From contig JAAZFR010000142.1 of assembly GCA_012971835.1 (NCBI GenBank), forward strand, positions 1 through 8,307: 8,307 bases of DNA, read 5' to 3'. The DNA comes from Erysipelotrichia bacterium (lineage in GTDB: Bacteria; Bacillota_I; Bacilli_A; RFN20; CAG-826). The notes under the pieces were generated by a model. The model had not been told where the DNA came from. It searched no databases and saw only the letters and a list, made by a program, of their open reading frames with translations. Shown one piece after another: positions 1 to 8,307 of the stretch. A program made the translations under genes and the position numbers. Within the stretch, counting starts at the first letter, position 1. Every line of letters begins with the position of its first letter.

Positions 1-129
1 GCCCACTCGCGAACTTTTTAGTTCGTTTGGTTGAAAATAAACTACAAAGAATTGGTTTTTAACAAAACGTGACGCGTGAATGATGCGATGGAAGTCCTCG
101 GATTTTCTGATTCGGTACTGCCTCTTCAC
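1..129 (-). CDS. rnpA: Ribonuclease P protein component, N-terminal part (cut by window edge)
   Basis: Protein subunit of RNase P, which helps the catalytic RNA trim the 5' leader from precursor tRNAs. Only the first 43 codons are inside the window, and the frame is open to base 1. The readable part contains YRIRKSEDFHRII near residues 5-17, FFVVYF at 27-32 and SSRVG at the edge, which follow the family pattern of a basic N-terminus, a hydrophobic strand and then the start of the S-R-V-G segment. The start is GTG at 129-127, preceded by GGGAG about seven bases upstream; no in-frame ATG lies nearby. It sits 34 bases downstream of rpmH on the same strand and probably shares its promoter at 333-361. 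The rpmH-rnpA pair beside dnaA is standard in bacteria. Function is assigned from these motifs plus context; the rest of the protein is not visible. Confidence 0.9.
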   Translation of the reverse strand, partial: MKRQYRIRKSEDFHRIIHASRFVKNQFFVVYFQPNELKSSRVG

Positions 130-163
130 GTTTGTCTCCCTTGTTTGGGTAAAACCAAAATAA

Positions 164-298
164 TTAAGCGGATAAAACCGCTCTTCCTTTTTCGCGACGT
201 CTGGCTAATGTTTTACGACCGTTAGCGGTTTTCATTCTTTCACGGAAACCGTGGACAGCAGAATGTTTTTTCTTGCTGGGTTGATATGTTCTTTTCAT
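164..298 (-). CDS. rpmH: 50S ribosomal protein bL34
   Basis: Small basic protein of the large ribosomal subunit. The 44-residue translation begins [20 protein letters not shown] and continues with [21 protein letters not shown], the near-invariant bL34 sequence, and its length is exactly typical. It ends in TAA at 166-164. The ATG at 298-296 is preceded by a strong ribosome site (CGAGGAGAA, 313-305 on the minus strand) with about eight bases of spacing. It is too short to appear in most ORF filters but is unmistakable. It is transcribed away from dnaA, with rnpA following 34 bases later, so the two form the leftward operon flanking the origin. Nothing in it is unusual. Confidence 0.98.
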   Translation of the reverse strand: MKRTYQPSKKKHSAVHGFRERMKTANGRKTLARRREKGRAVLSA

Positions 299-332
299 AA
301 TCTGTTCTCCTCGTATGTGATTACGCGAAATG

Positions 333-361
333 ATTATATAGTTTAATGTATATTAAGTCAA
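333..361 (-). promoter_or_regulatory. Sigma-70/SigA-type promoter of rpmH-rnpA
   Basis: Read on the minus strand, TTGACT (361-356) is followed by exactly 17 bases and then a perfect TATAAT (338-333). This is a near-consensus housekeeping promoter. The predicted RNA start is near 326, giving a leader of roughly 28 bases with the rpmH ribosome site inside it. It is the strongest promoter-like sequence in the window, consistent with high ribosomal-protein expression. Confidence 0.85.
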
Positions 362-593
362 TTAAATAAAGGGGCGCGTGCGACTTTTCTAATCAGTAGT
401 TACACAACAGACGTTCTTTCCACTATCACGCAGTTGTTTGTGCAATAGATATCGGTGAGCGGTAGATAGTAATAATCGATTCCACATACCGTGTATTGTT
501 TGATTTTTGTGTGTTGAAAAGGAAAAATACAATCGACTGTATCGGCTATTTTTGTTGTTGATAACGTGGTGTGACGGTGGATAGTCGTCAACA

Positions 594-751
594 AAATCCA
601 CATTCTCCTTTCCACAAAACCTTATCCACAAGTTTTCCACATTTCTATTTTGTGGAGAACTAATTTGCCACACTGGTTGTGTTGTTTTTAGCCTCAATTT
701 GTGGAAAACAAAATTTTCACCTATTTTCGGGTGTTTTTAACCTGTGGATAT
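594..751. promoter_or_regulatory. DnaA-box cluster (about eight boxes)
   Basis: Matches to the consensus TTATCCACA. Plus strand: AAATCCACA 594-602, CTTTCCACA 608-616, TTATCCACA 622-630 (perfect), TTTTCCACA 633-641, and a weaker TTTGCCACA 664-672. Minus strand (written as read on plus): TGTGGAGAA 651-659, TGTGGAAAA 700-708, TGTGGATAT 743-751. GGTGGATAG at 576-584 is a possible further weak site. The first three forward boxes start exactly 14 bases apart (594, 608, 622), and the fourth follows 11 bases later. In the seven best boxes the inner hexamer TCCACA is invariant while the first three bases vary. The last box lies beside the likely dnaA promoter and could mediate autorepression. Confidence 0.88.
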
Positions 752-759
752 GTTATATT
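751..759 (+). promoter_or_regulatory. Possible extended -10 of the dnaA promoter
   Basis: TGTTATATT is an extended -10 (TG, one base, TATATT at 754-759) placed about 25 bases before the dnaA ATG, leaving a short leader that still contains the GGAGG site. No good -35 lies 16-18 bases upstream. The TGTGGATAT DnaA box (743-751) abuts and overlaps it, suggesting repression by DnaA itself. An alternative is TTGTGG (699-704), 17 bases, then TATTTT (722-727), which also overlaps a DnaA box (700-708). I cannot choose between them from sequence. Confidence 0.45.
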
Positions 760-783
760 TTTATGTACTTGGAGGATTCGATT

Positions 784-2139
784 ATGACGAGCTCGATTTC
801 AGAAATCACTAAATTATGGGACAGGATCCTCGATAGCACAAAAGGTAGAATCAACGATGCACGTATCTATGATACGTTCTTAAGTGGTTCTTACATTCAC
901 AGTATCGAAGGCGACATGATGGTTGTTGTTGTCAACTCCGGCCTTGCCGCGAATTTACTCTCAACCAAGTACCTCGATATGTTAACTGGTGTCGTTCGCG
1001 AATGTACGGAAACTGATTTCAAATTACGCTTTGTCCAAATAAACGAAGTTCAAGCCGTTGTTAAACAAGCTCCGTCAAAACCAACTTTTTTCGCAAGTTC
1101 ATACATTAACTCTAAATTAACTTTCGATAATTTCGTCGTTGGTTCATCAAATCGGGAAGCCTATCAAGCCGCACTCATGATTGCTTCAACTCCCGGTAAG
1201 TTATATAATCCTCTTTTTGTTTATTCTCAGTCTGGTTTAGGTAAAACCCACCTTCTCCACGCTATTGGTAATTATATAAAGGAAAACGCGCCCGTAAGTA
1301 AAGTTTTGTATCTTTCTACCGAAGATTTTTTCGAAGAATTCATTAAATACGTAACTGGTGATAAAGAAGGTGAAAACTTAAAAGATTATTTTAAAGGAAT
1401 CGACGTCTTACTTATCGACGATATTCAGTTTTTAGCAAACAAATCTAAAACCGAGGAAATGTTTTTCTACATCTTTTCATCAATGGTTAATGCCGGAAAG
1501 CAAATTGTTTTAACAAGCGACAAGCATCCAAGCGAATTACAGGGCGTTGAAGCTCGTTTGGTCTCGCGTTTTAATGCTGGATTAACAGTTAATATCGCCG
1601 CTCCAGATGTCGAGACTTGTATCGACATTTTAAAACTAAAAATCTCGGCAAACGGCCTTGATATCGCTAATTTCGACGAAGATGTGCTGACTTTTTTCGC
1701 TGAAAAATTTTCTAAAAACGTTCGCGAATTAGAGGGCGCTTTTAACCGTCTTCTTTTTTATACGATCAACATCAAACCAACCGCTCATATTGACATGGGG
1801 ATCGCTATCGAATCTGTTCAATCGCTGATCGATGTTAAAGACACCAAAACCAAACTTAGTGAAACCAAAATCATCAACATTGTTGCAGATTACTACAATT
1901 TAACTCCTTCTCAACTTACCGGGAAAATACGCACCAGCCAAATAGCGATGGCTAGACACATAGCAATGTATCTAGTTAGATCTCTTCTTGACGTACCGTT
2001 AACCAAAATAGGTCTAGCGTTCGGAGGCAAGGACCACACGACGGTGATGAACGCTGTTGAAAAAGTGGATAAAGCGTTGAAAAATGACATAGGTTTGCAA
2101 ACCGCGGTTGAAGATTTGAAAAAGCGCTTAAAGAAGTAA
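784..2139 (+). CDS. dnaA: Chromosomal replication initiator protein DnaA
   Basis: AAA+ ATPase that binds DnaA boxes, opens the origin and recruits the helicase. The 451-residue length is typical. Domain I is about residues 1-86, a very short linker runs to about 110, the AAA+ domain covers about 111-335, and the DNA-binding domain about 350-451. Visible motifs: P-loop SQSGLGKT at 148-155, Walker B VLLIDDIQF at 208-216, sensor I LTSD at 243-246, box VII RLVSRF at 258-263 (Arg262 as arginine finger), sensor II NVRELEGAF at 312-320, and the DnaA signature near 390-421 with GKDHTTV at 415-421. Oddities: the first P-loop Gly is Ser148, and the usual minor-groove Arg/Lys before ARQIAMYL is Ser385. 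The ATG at 784 is chosen because GGAGG (771-775) precedes it and domain I starts there. An in-frame ATG at 679 would run through the DnaA boxes. Confidence 0.98.
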   Translation: MTSSISEITKLWDRILDSTKGRINDARIYDTFLSGSYIHSIEGDMMVVVVNSGLAANLLSTKYLDMLTGVVRECTETDFKLRFVQINEVQAVVKQAPSKPTFFASSYINSKLTFDNFVVGSSNREAYQAALMIASTPGKLYNPLFVYSQSGLGKTHLLHAIGNYIKENAPVSKVLYLSTEDFFEEFIKYVTGDKEGENLKDYFKGIDVLLIDDIQFLANKSKTEEMFFYIFSSMVNAGKQIVLTSDKHPSELQGVEARLVSRFNAGLTVNIAAPDVETCIDILKLKISANGLDIANFDEDVLTFFAEKFSKNVRELEGAFNRLLFYTINIKPTAHIDMGIAIESVQSLIDVKDTKTKLSETKIINIVADYYNLTPSQLTGKIRTSQIAMARHIAMYLVRSLLDVPLTKIGLAFGGKDHTTVMNAVEKVDKALKNDIGLQTAVEDLKKRLKK

Positions 2140-2179
2140 TGTTTATAATATAAAAATAATACATACAGCTGTTTCGTTG

Positions 2180-2188
2180 TGATACAAT
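2180..2188 (+). promoter_or_regulatory. Candidate extended -10 promoter for dnaN
   Basis: TGATACAAT is an extended -10 (TG, one base, TACAAT at 2183-2188). Seventeen bases upstream the hexamer at 2160-2165 is TACATA, a poor -35. The predicted start near 2195 would give an 80-base leader holding the tandem DnaA boxes at 2219-2236, so dnaN may respond to DnaA. No terminator is visible after dnaA, so dnaN is probably also cotranscribed with it. Confidence 0.4.
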
Positions 2189-2218
2189 TACAAAGAAGGA
2201 CTAAGACAATCAATTGGG

Positions 2219-2260
2219 TTATCCACAAAATCCACAGACATAATTATTAATTCTTTATTC
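2219..2260 (+). promoter_or_regulatory. Tandem DnaA boxes and AT-rich stretch between dnaA and dnaN (second half of a bipartite origin)
   Basis: A perfect TTATCCACA (2219-2227) is followed without a gap by AAATCCACA (2228-2236), in the same orientation. Four bases later comes an almost pure A/T run (2241-2259) that includes TTATTA, which on the other strand reads as two TAA triplets. In B. subtilis the equivalent spacer carries boxes next to DnaA-trios and the unwinding element. By analogy this is a candidate opening site; no unwinding energy was computed. Confidence 0.65.
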
Positions 2261-2275
2261 TTAAGGAGAAGAAAA

Positions 2276-3397
2276 ATGAGACTAACTATTAATCGCGAAC
2301 ACTTGCTCAAGGGCTTAATGATAGCTGCAAAAGCAATCGGATCTAAGGTACCGGTACCTCTTTTAATGAATCTCAAATTAGTACTTAACGAAAAAGGGTT
2401 AACTGTAATTGGTGGAAACAACGAATTAACAATCAGCACCGTTGTTCCGAACATGGTTGGCGAAAAACAAATTATTCGAAACGCTAAGTTTGGCGCTACT
2501 CTTGTCGCTAGTAAAATCATTACCGAAATCGCTAGAAGAATGGAAGGCGACGAATTAGCGATCGAAGTGGTTGATGAAACAATTGTTAAAATCGATGACG
2601 GAAGATCCAGCTTCAAACTCAATTCGATAAAAGCGGATGAATATCCCGAAGTTGATTTAGATTCCACCGGTGTGGTGTTTGATATTTTGTGTCGTGATTT
2701 TTCGAAACTTGTCGAACAAACCGCTTTTGCGGCGTCTAGTAAAGAGCAAAGACCAATTCTTACTGCCGTTAATTTGGAAGCTGCTGGCGGGAAGCTGGTT
2801 GCTACCGCCACTGATTCAGCTAGATTGGCTCGAAAAGAGGTTCCGATTGATGATGTTATTACCTTTTCGTCTAACGTGCCAGCAAGAACTCTAATCGAAA
2901 TAACCAAGATGTTTGAAACTTCTGAGAAAGTCACTTTGGCTGTTAGCGATAAAAAGATTCTTTTCTCTTTCGATAACACTCTCGTGTCGTCTAGACTTAT
3001 TAACGGAGACTATCCAAACACCAAAAACATCATTCCCAAGACTTTCAATTACTTTCTAGAAGTAAATTCGCAAGAATTAGTGTCTTCAATGGAAAGAGCT
3101 TCTCTTCTTTCGGTCGAGCGAGAAAACGTCGTAAAAATATCGATGACCGAAGATTCGCTTGAGGTCGCCAGTAAATCAGCTCAAGTTGGATCAGCAAACG
3201 AAAAACTATCAACTTTCCAATTCAGTGGCGACCGCCTTGAAATGAGTTTTAATAGCGAATACGTTATCGCCGCCATTCGTGCCGTCAAGGCCGAAGATGT
3301 GACAATCGCGTTTATAGGCGAAATGAAGCCGTTTGTCATCAAGAACAACAAAGATGACTCGGTCGTCCAGTTAGTAACGCCGGTGCGCACTTTCTAA
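2276..3397 (+). CDS. dnaN: DNA polymerase III sliding clamp (beta subunit)
   Basis: Ring-shaped dimer that encircles DNA and tethers DNA polymerase and many repair proteins to it. The 373 residues fit the family, which has three similar folds of about 120 residues. Recognisable segments: the N-terminal strand-helix with LLKGLMIAAKAI at 10-21, ATDSARLA at 178-185 (usually ATDSHRLA), SSRLINGDYPNTKNIIP at 238-254, KPFVI at 351-355, and the C-terminus QLVTPVRTF (usually LPVRTY). The start at ATG 2276 is supported by AAGGAG at 2263-2268 with seven bases of spacing. Two residues that line the partner-binding pocket in E. coli differ: His175 corresponds to Ala182, and Met362 (Leu in Bacillus) to Thr368. 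It is followed by a hairpin terminator, so dnaA-dnaN seems to form its own transcription unit. Confidence 0.98.
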   Translation: MRLTINREHLLKGLMIAAKAIGSKVPVPLLMNLKLVLNEKGLTVIGGNNELTISTVVPNMVGEKQIIRNAKFGATLVASKIITEIARRMEGDELAIEVVDETIVKIDDGRSSFKLNSIKADEYPEVDLDSTGVVFDILCRDFSKLVEQTAFAASSKEQRPILTAVNLEAAGGKLVATATDSARLARKEVPIDDVITFSSNVPARTLIEITKMFETSEKVTLAVSDKKILFSFDNTLVSSRLINGDYPNTKNIIPKTFNYFLEVNSQELVSSMERASLLSVERENVVKISMTEDSLEVASKSAQVGSANEKLSTFQFSGDRLEMSFNSEYVIAAIRAVKAEDVTIAFIGEMKPFVIKNNKDDSVVQLVTPVRTF

Positions 3398-3432
3398 GCG
3401 AAATAAACCCATAAAAACCACATATGATTAGT

Positions 3433-3460
3433 AAGGGAATTAATATTCCCTTTTTTCTTT
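3433..3460 (+). terminator. Rho-independent terminator after dnaN
   Basis: AAGGGAAT (3433-3440), a four-base loop TAAT, then ATTCCCTT (3445-3452) gives a perfect eight-pair stem that runs straight into a T-rich tail, with six T's from 3451 and three more after one C. It lies 35 bases past the dnaN stop. The stem is only moderately GC-rich, so some read-through into yaaA is plausible. Confidence 0.8.
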
Positions 3461-3468
3461 ATATAGTG

Positions 3469-3474
3469 TATAAT
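3469..3474 (+). promoter_or_regulatory. -10 element before yaaA-recF-gyrB-gyrA
   Basis: A perfect TATAAT immediately downstream of the dnaN terminator. The -35 at the right distance would be TTCCCT (3446-3451), inside the terminator stem, which matches poorly. The predicted start falls around 3481, on or next to the GTG proposed as the yaaA start. It is the only clear promoter candidate between the terminator and gyrA. Confidence 0.5.
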
Positions 3475-3480
3475 AGTTTT

Positions 3481-3725
3481 GTGAATAAAAAAGAAGTGTT
3501 TTTTTATGGTAAAAAAACGGTCGAAATCCCTATTGCTACCGAGTTTATCACCCTTGGCCAATTGCTTAAAATCGCTGATTTAATTGGCTCTGGAGGCGAA
3601 GCAAAAACATACCTTGCCGCTCACGAAATCGTCGTTGATGGCGAAAGCGATAATCGACGGGGGAGAAAACTGCGGAATCAAAGTGTTGTTGAGATTGAAG
3701 GAAACACCTATCGTATCGTAAACAA

Positions 3726-3729
<4 letters not shown>
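3481..3729 (+). CDS. yaaA: S4-domain RNA-binding protein YaaA (RlbA family)
   Basis: Small S4-domain protein found between dnaN and recF in most Bacillota; the family is thought to act in ribosome assembly, but its exact job is not settled. From GTG 3481 it is 82 residues (the family is usually about 70-80). The S4 core is clear: ITLGQLLKIADLIGSGGEAK near residues 23-42, then HEIVVDGESDNRRGRKLRN and the closing VVEIEGNTYRIV. The start is uncertain. GTG 3481 and GTG 3496 are in frame but neither has a good ribosome site; GTG 3481 may be read from a leaderless RNA because TATAAT ends seven bases before it. ATG 3424 would put the dnaN terminator inside the gene. An ATG at 3506 is one base out of frame. 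It ends in TGA, overlapping recF as ATGA. Confidence 0.85.
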
Positions 3730-6793
<3,064 letters not shown>

Positions 6794-6811
6794 TAAAGGA
6801 GCTCACTCAAG

Positions 6812-8307
6812 ATGGAAGAAAAAGAAAAAATTATCACCGAAGAAACTGGTGAAGAAGTCGGTGAAAACACCGAATTAGAATCAGGAATTGTTCCTGGTCT
6901 TCGCGATGTCGATATTTCCAAAGAAGTACGTGGCTCGTTCCTTGATTATTCAATGTCGGTTATCGTCAGTCGCGCTATACCAGACATTAGAGATGGTCTA
7001 AAACCGGTTCATCGCCGGATTATTTATGGGATGAACGAATCTGGCATGCAACCAGATAAACCTTATAAAAAATGCGCTCGTATCGTTGGTGACGTTATGG
7101 GTAAATATCACCCACATGGTGACGCAGCTATTTATTCGACTCTTGTGCGTTTAGCACAATCTTTCTCGATGCGCTACACCTTAGTCGATGGCCACGGTAA
7201 CTTCGGAAGCGTTGATGGTGACGAAGCCGCCGCTATGCGTTACACCGAAGCTAGAATGACGAAACTCGCCATGGAAATGGTTCGCGATATTAACGATGAT
7301 ACTGTTATGTTCGTCGATAACTATGACGGTACAGAAAGAGAGCCCAACGTTTTACCTTCTCGCTTTCCTAATCTCCTTGTCAACGGAAGCGCCGGCATCG
7401 CTGTCGGTATGGCTACCAATATCCCTCCTCACAATCTTTGCGAAACGATTGATGCGGCGATTGCTGTTGCACGAAATCCGCTTCTTACTCCTTTGGAAAT
7501 AATGATGAATTATTTACCAGGACCAGACTTTCCAACTGGAGGAACAATCCTCAGAAGAACAGGCATAAAAGATGCCTACGAAACTGGTGCAGGAAGCATA
7601 TCTTTACGTAGTAAAGCTTTAATCGAAGAATCTGATAATGGTAAAAAGCGCATTATTATTTACGAAATTCCTTATCAAGTAAACAAAGCGCGAATGATTG
7701 AATCAATTGCTAATCTTGTCAAAGATAAAATCATCGAAGGAATCACTGATGTTCGCGATGAATCAAACAAAGAAGGAATTCGTGTTGTTATTGAAGTCCG
7801 TCGTGATACAGTCCCAGAAGTTATTCTGAATCAACTATTTAAAAACACCCAACTCCAAGTTAGTTATGGCATCATCATGTTGTGTCTTGTTGATGGCGCT
7901 CCGAAAATTTTGCCAATTAACGAAATATTACTCGGATATATTAATCATCAAGTTGTCGTAATCGAAAGACGCACGAAGTATCGTCTTGCCAAAGATGAAG
8001 CCCGCGATCATGTCGTTTTAGGTTTATTAACCGCAATTGAAAACATCGACGAAATTGTCGAAATAATCAAAAAAGCCGCAACTCCTGAAGAAGCTTCGCA
8101 AAAATTAGGTGAAAGATTCAATTTGACGGAAGTTCAAACGCAAGCTATTTTGGCGATGACCTTAAGAAGACTTACCGGACTTGAAAAACAAAAATTAGAA
8201 GCCGAGAGAGTCCAACTAGAGAACAACATTAGTAAGTACCGCGACATTTTAAGTTCACGCGAAAAAGTCATTGATGTTGTAGTTGAAGAATTACTTGAAA
8301 TCAAAAA
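6812..8307 (+). CDS. gyrA: DNA gyrase subunit A, N-terminal 498 residues (runs off the window)
   Basis: DNA-cutting and rejoining subunit of gyrase. No stop occurs before the window end, so about 60% of a usual 800-plus-residue protein is present. ATG 6812 has AAAGGAG (6795-6801) ten bases upstream and lies 18 bases after gyrB. A glutamate-rich extension of about 20 residues precedes the conserved [17 protein letters not shown] at 42-58. The winged-helix region has KPVHRRI at 64-70, [14 protein letters not shown] at 97-110 and [11 protein letters not shown] at 139-149, with catalytic Tyr144 after Arg143. Ile196 in [14 protein letters not shown] matches the DNA-bending isoleucine (E. coli Ile174). 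The tower follows, and the coiled coil begins before the edge. The quinolone-contact residues Ser83 and Asp87 of E. coli are Ala105 and Ser109 here. The C-terminal DNA-wrapping domain and GyrA box are outside the window. Confidence 0.97.
   Translation, partial: MEEKEKIITEETGEEVGENTELESGIVPGLRDVDISKEVRGSFLDYSMSVIVSRAIPDIRDGLKPVHRRIIYGMNESGMQPDKPYKKCARIVGDVMGKYHPHGDAAIYSTLVRLAQSFSMRYTLVDGHGNFGSVDGDEAAAMRYTEARMTKLAMEMVRDINDDTVMFVDNYDGTEREPNVLPSRFPNLLVNGSAGIAVGMATNIPPHNLCETIDAAIAVARNPLLTPLEIMMNYLPGPDFPTGGTILRRTGIKDAYETGAGSISLRSKALIEESDNGKKRIIIYEIPYQVNKARMIESIANLVKDKIIEGITDVRDESNKEGIRVVIEVRRDTVPEVILNQLFKNTQLQVSYGIIMLCLVDGAPKILPINEILLGYINHQVVVIERRTKYRLAKDEARDHVVLGLLTAIENIDEIVEIIKKAATPEEASQKLGERFNLTEVQTQAILAMTLRRLTGLEKQKLEAERVQLENNISKYRDILSSREKVIDVVVEELLEIK

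Larger units (their letters stand above)
362..783. other. oriC: oriC, dnaA-upstream half of the replication origin
   Basis: A 420-base stretch without a credible gene, between the divergent rpmH promoter and dnaA. Its right half (594-751) holds a dense cluster of DnaA boxes, and the dnaA ribosome site lies at its end. The left half (362-590) contains no clear box. It has a short run of TAG/TAA triplets (TAG-TAA-TAA at 467-475), resembling the DnaA-trio elements that guide strand opening, but the nearest box is over 100 bases away, so I give that little weight. The assignment rests on the box cluster and on the rpmH/dnaA boundary, which is the known origin position in many Bacillota. The point of strand opening is not identified, and could instead lie in the dnaA-dnaN spacer. 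Confidence 0.85.

Noticed and set aside
10..26. Small hairpin CGAAC-TTTTTA-GTTCG at the left edge
   Set aside because: A five-pair stem inside rnpA coding sequence, without a terminator context; most likely chance.
389..697. Two overlapping minus-strand ORFs (102 and 71 codons) in the origin region
   Set aside because: They run across the DnaA-box cluster, have no ribosome site or recognisable domain, and their composition follows the boxes rather than codon bias.
679..783. Longer dnaA reading frame starting at ATG 679
   Set aside because: The extra 35 residues would be encoded by DnaA boxes and promoter sequence; GGAGG before ATG 784 and the domain I boundary fix the start there.
2064..2072. 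AGTGGATAA, a one-mismatch DnaA box inside dnaA
   Set aside because: A single isolated match within conserved coding sequence; expected by chance and not near other boxes.
2188..2979. 263-codon minus-strand ORF opposite dnaN
   Set aside because: It is antisense to an unambiguous dnaN, spans the dnaN 5' leader, and shows no recognisable domain; it is a codon-bias shadow.
3424..3480. Longer yaaA frame starting at ATG 3424
   Set aside because: It would place the dnaN terminator hairpin and the TATAAT inside the coding region and add residues absent from the family.
7193..7195. GyrA His128 at the E. coli Gln106 position, where Gln-to-His gives resistance
   Set aside because: DGHGNFG with His is the normal form in Bacillus-type GyrA, so it is not evidence of resistance here.
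7296..7502. 68-codon plus-strand ORF inside gyrA
   Set aside because: It is out of frame within a conserved stretch of gyrA that includes the [14 protein letters not shown] segment, and has no ribosome site.

Overview
This window is the chromosome replication-origin neighbourhood of a low-GC Gram-positive-type bacterium (Bacillota or a close Bacilli/Erysipelotrichia/Tenericutes-like lineage). The gene order, rnpA-rpmH reading left and dnaA-dnaN-yaaA-recF-gyrB-gyrA reading right, is the classic Bacillota origin order, and the proteins resemble Bacillota versions (short-tailed GyrB, DnaN ending PVRTF). Every tryptophan seen is TGG and yaaA ends in TGA, so the standard code is likely and the TGA=Trp code of many mycoplasmas is not. 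The species cannot be named from the sequence.

Layout. 1-129 (minus): start of rnpA, cut by the window edge. 164-298 (minus): rpmH, with a near-consensus promoter at 333-361. 362-783: noncoding oriC region with about eight DnaA boxes between 594 and 751. 784-2139: dnaA. 2140-2275: spacer with a second, tandem DnaA-box pair and an AT-rich stretch, so the origin looks bipartite as in Bacillus subtilis. 2276-3397: dnaN. 3398-3480: hairpin terminator followed by a -10 element. 3481-3729: yaaA (S4 domain). 3726-4799 recF, 4799-6793 gyrB and 6812-8307 gyrA (open at the window end) follow with 4-nt overlap, 1-nt overlap and an 18-nt gap, a tightly packed operon.

Together the genes open the origin (DnaA), hold the polymerase on DNA (DnaN), load repair factors at gaps (RecF) and relieve the supercoils ahead of forks (GyrB/GyrA). 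RpmH and RnpA form the usual ribosome/tRNA-processing pair on the other side.

I found no mobile element, CRISPR, toxin-antitoxin or defence system, and nothing that is an undescribed gene system. What deserves a second look is inside the housekeeping proteins. Gyrase has non-sensitive residues at all three main quinolone-contact positions (GyrA Ala105 and Ser109, GyrB Asn456) and Lys at the key aminocoumarin arginine (GyrB Lys154). DnaA has Ser where the minor-groove DNA-reading Arg/Lys normally sits, and the DnaA boxes here keep TCCACA but vary in their first three bases. The start of yaaA is also unusual: no good ribosome site, a -10 element seven bases before a GTG, and a homopolymer that hides a natural-looking ATG start.
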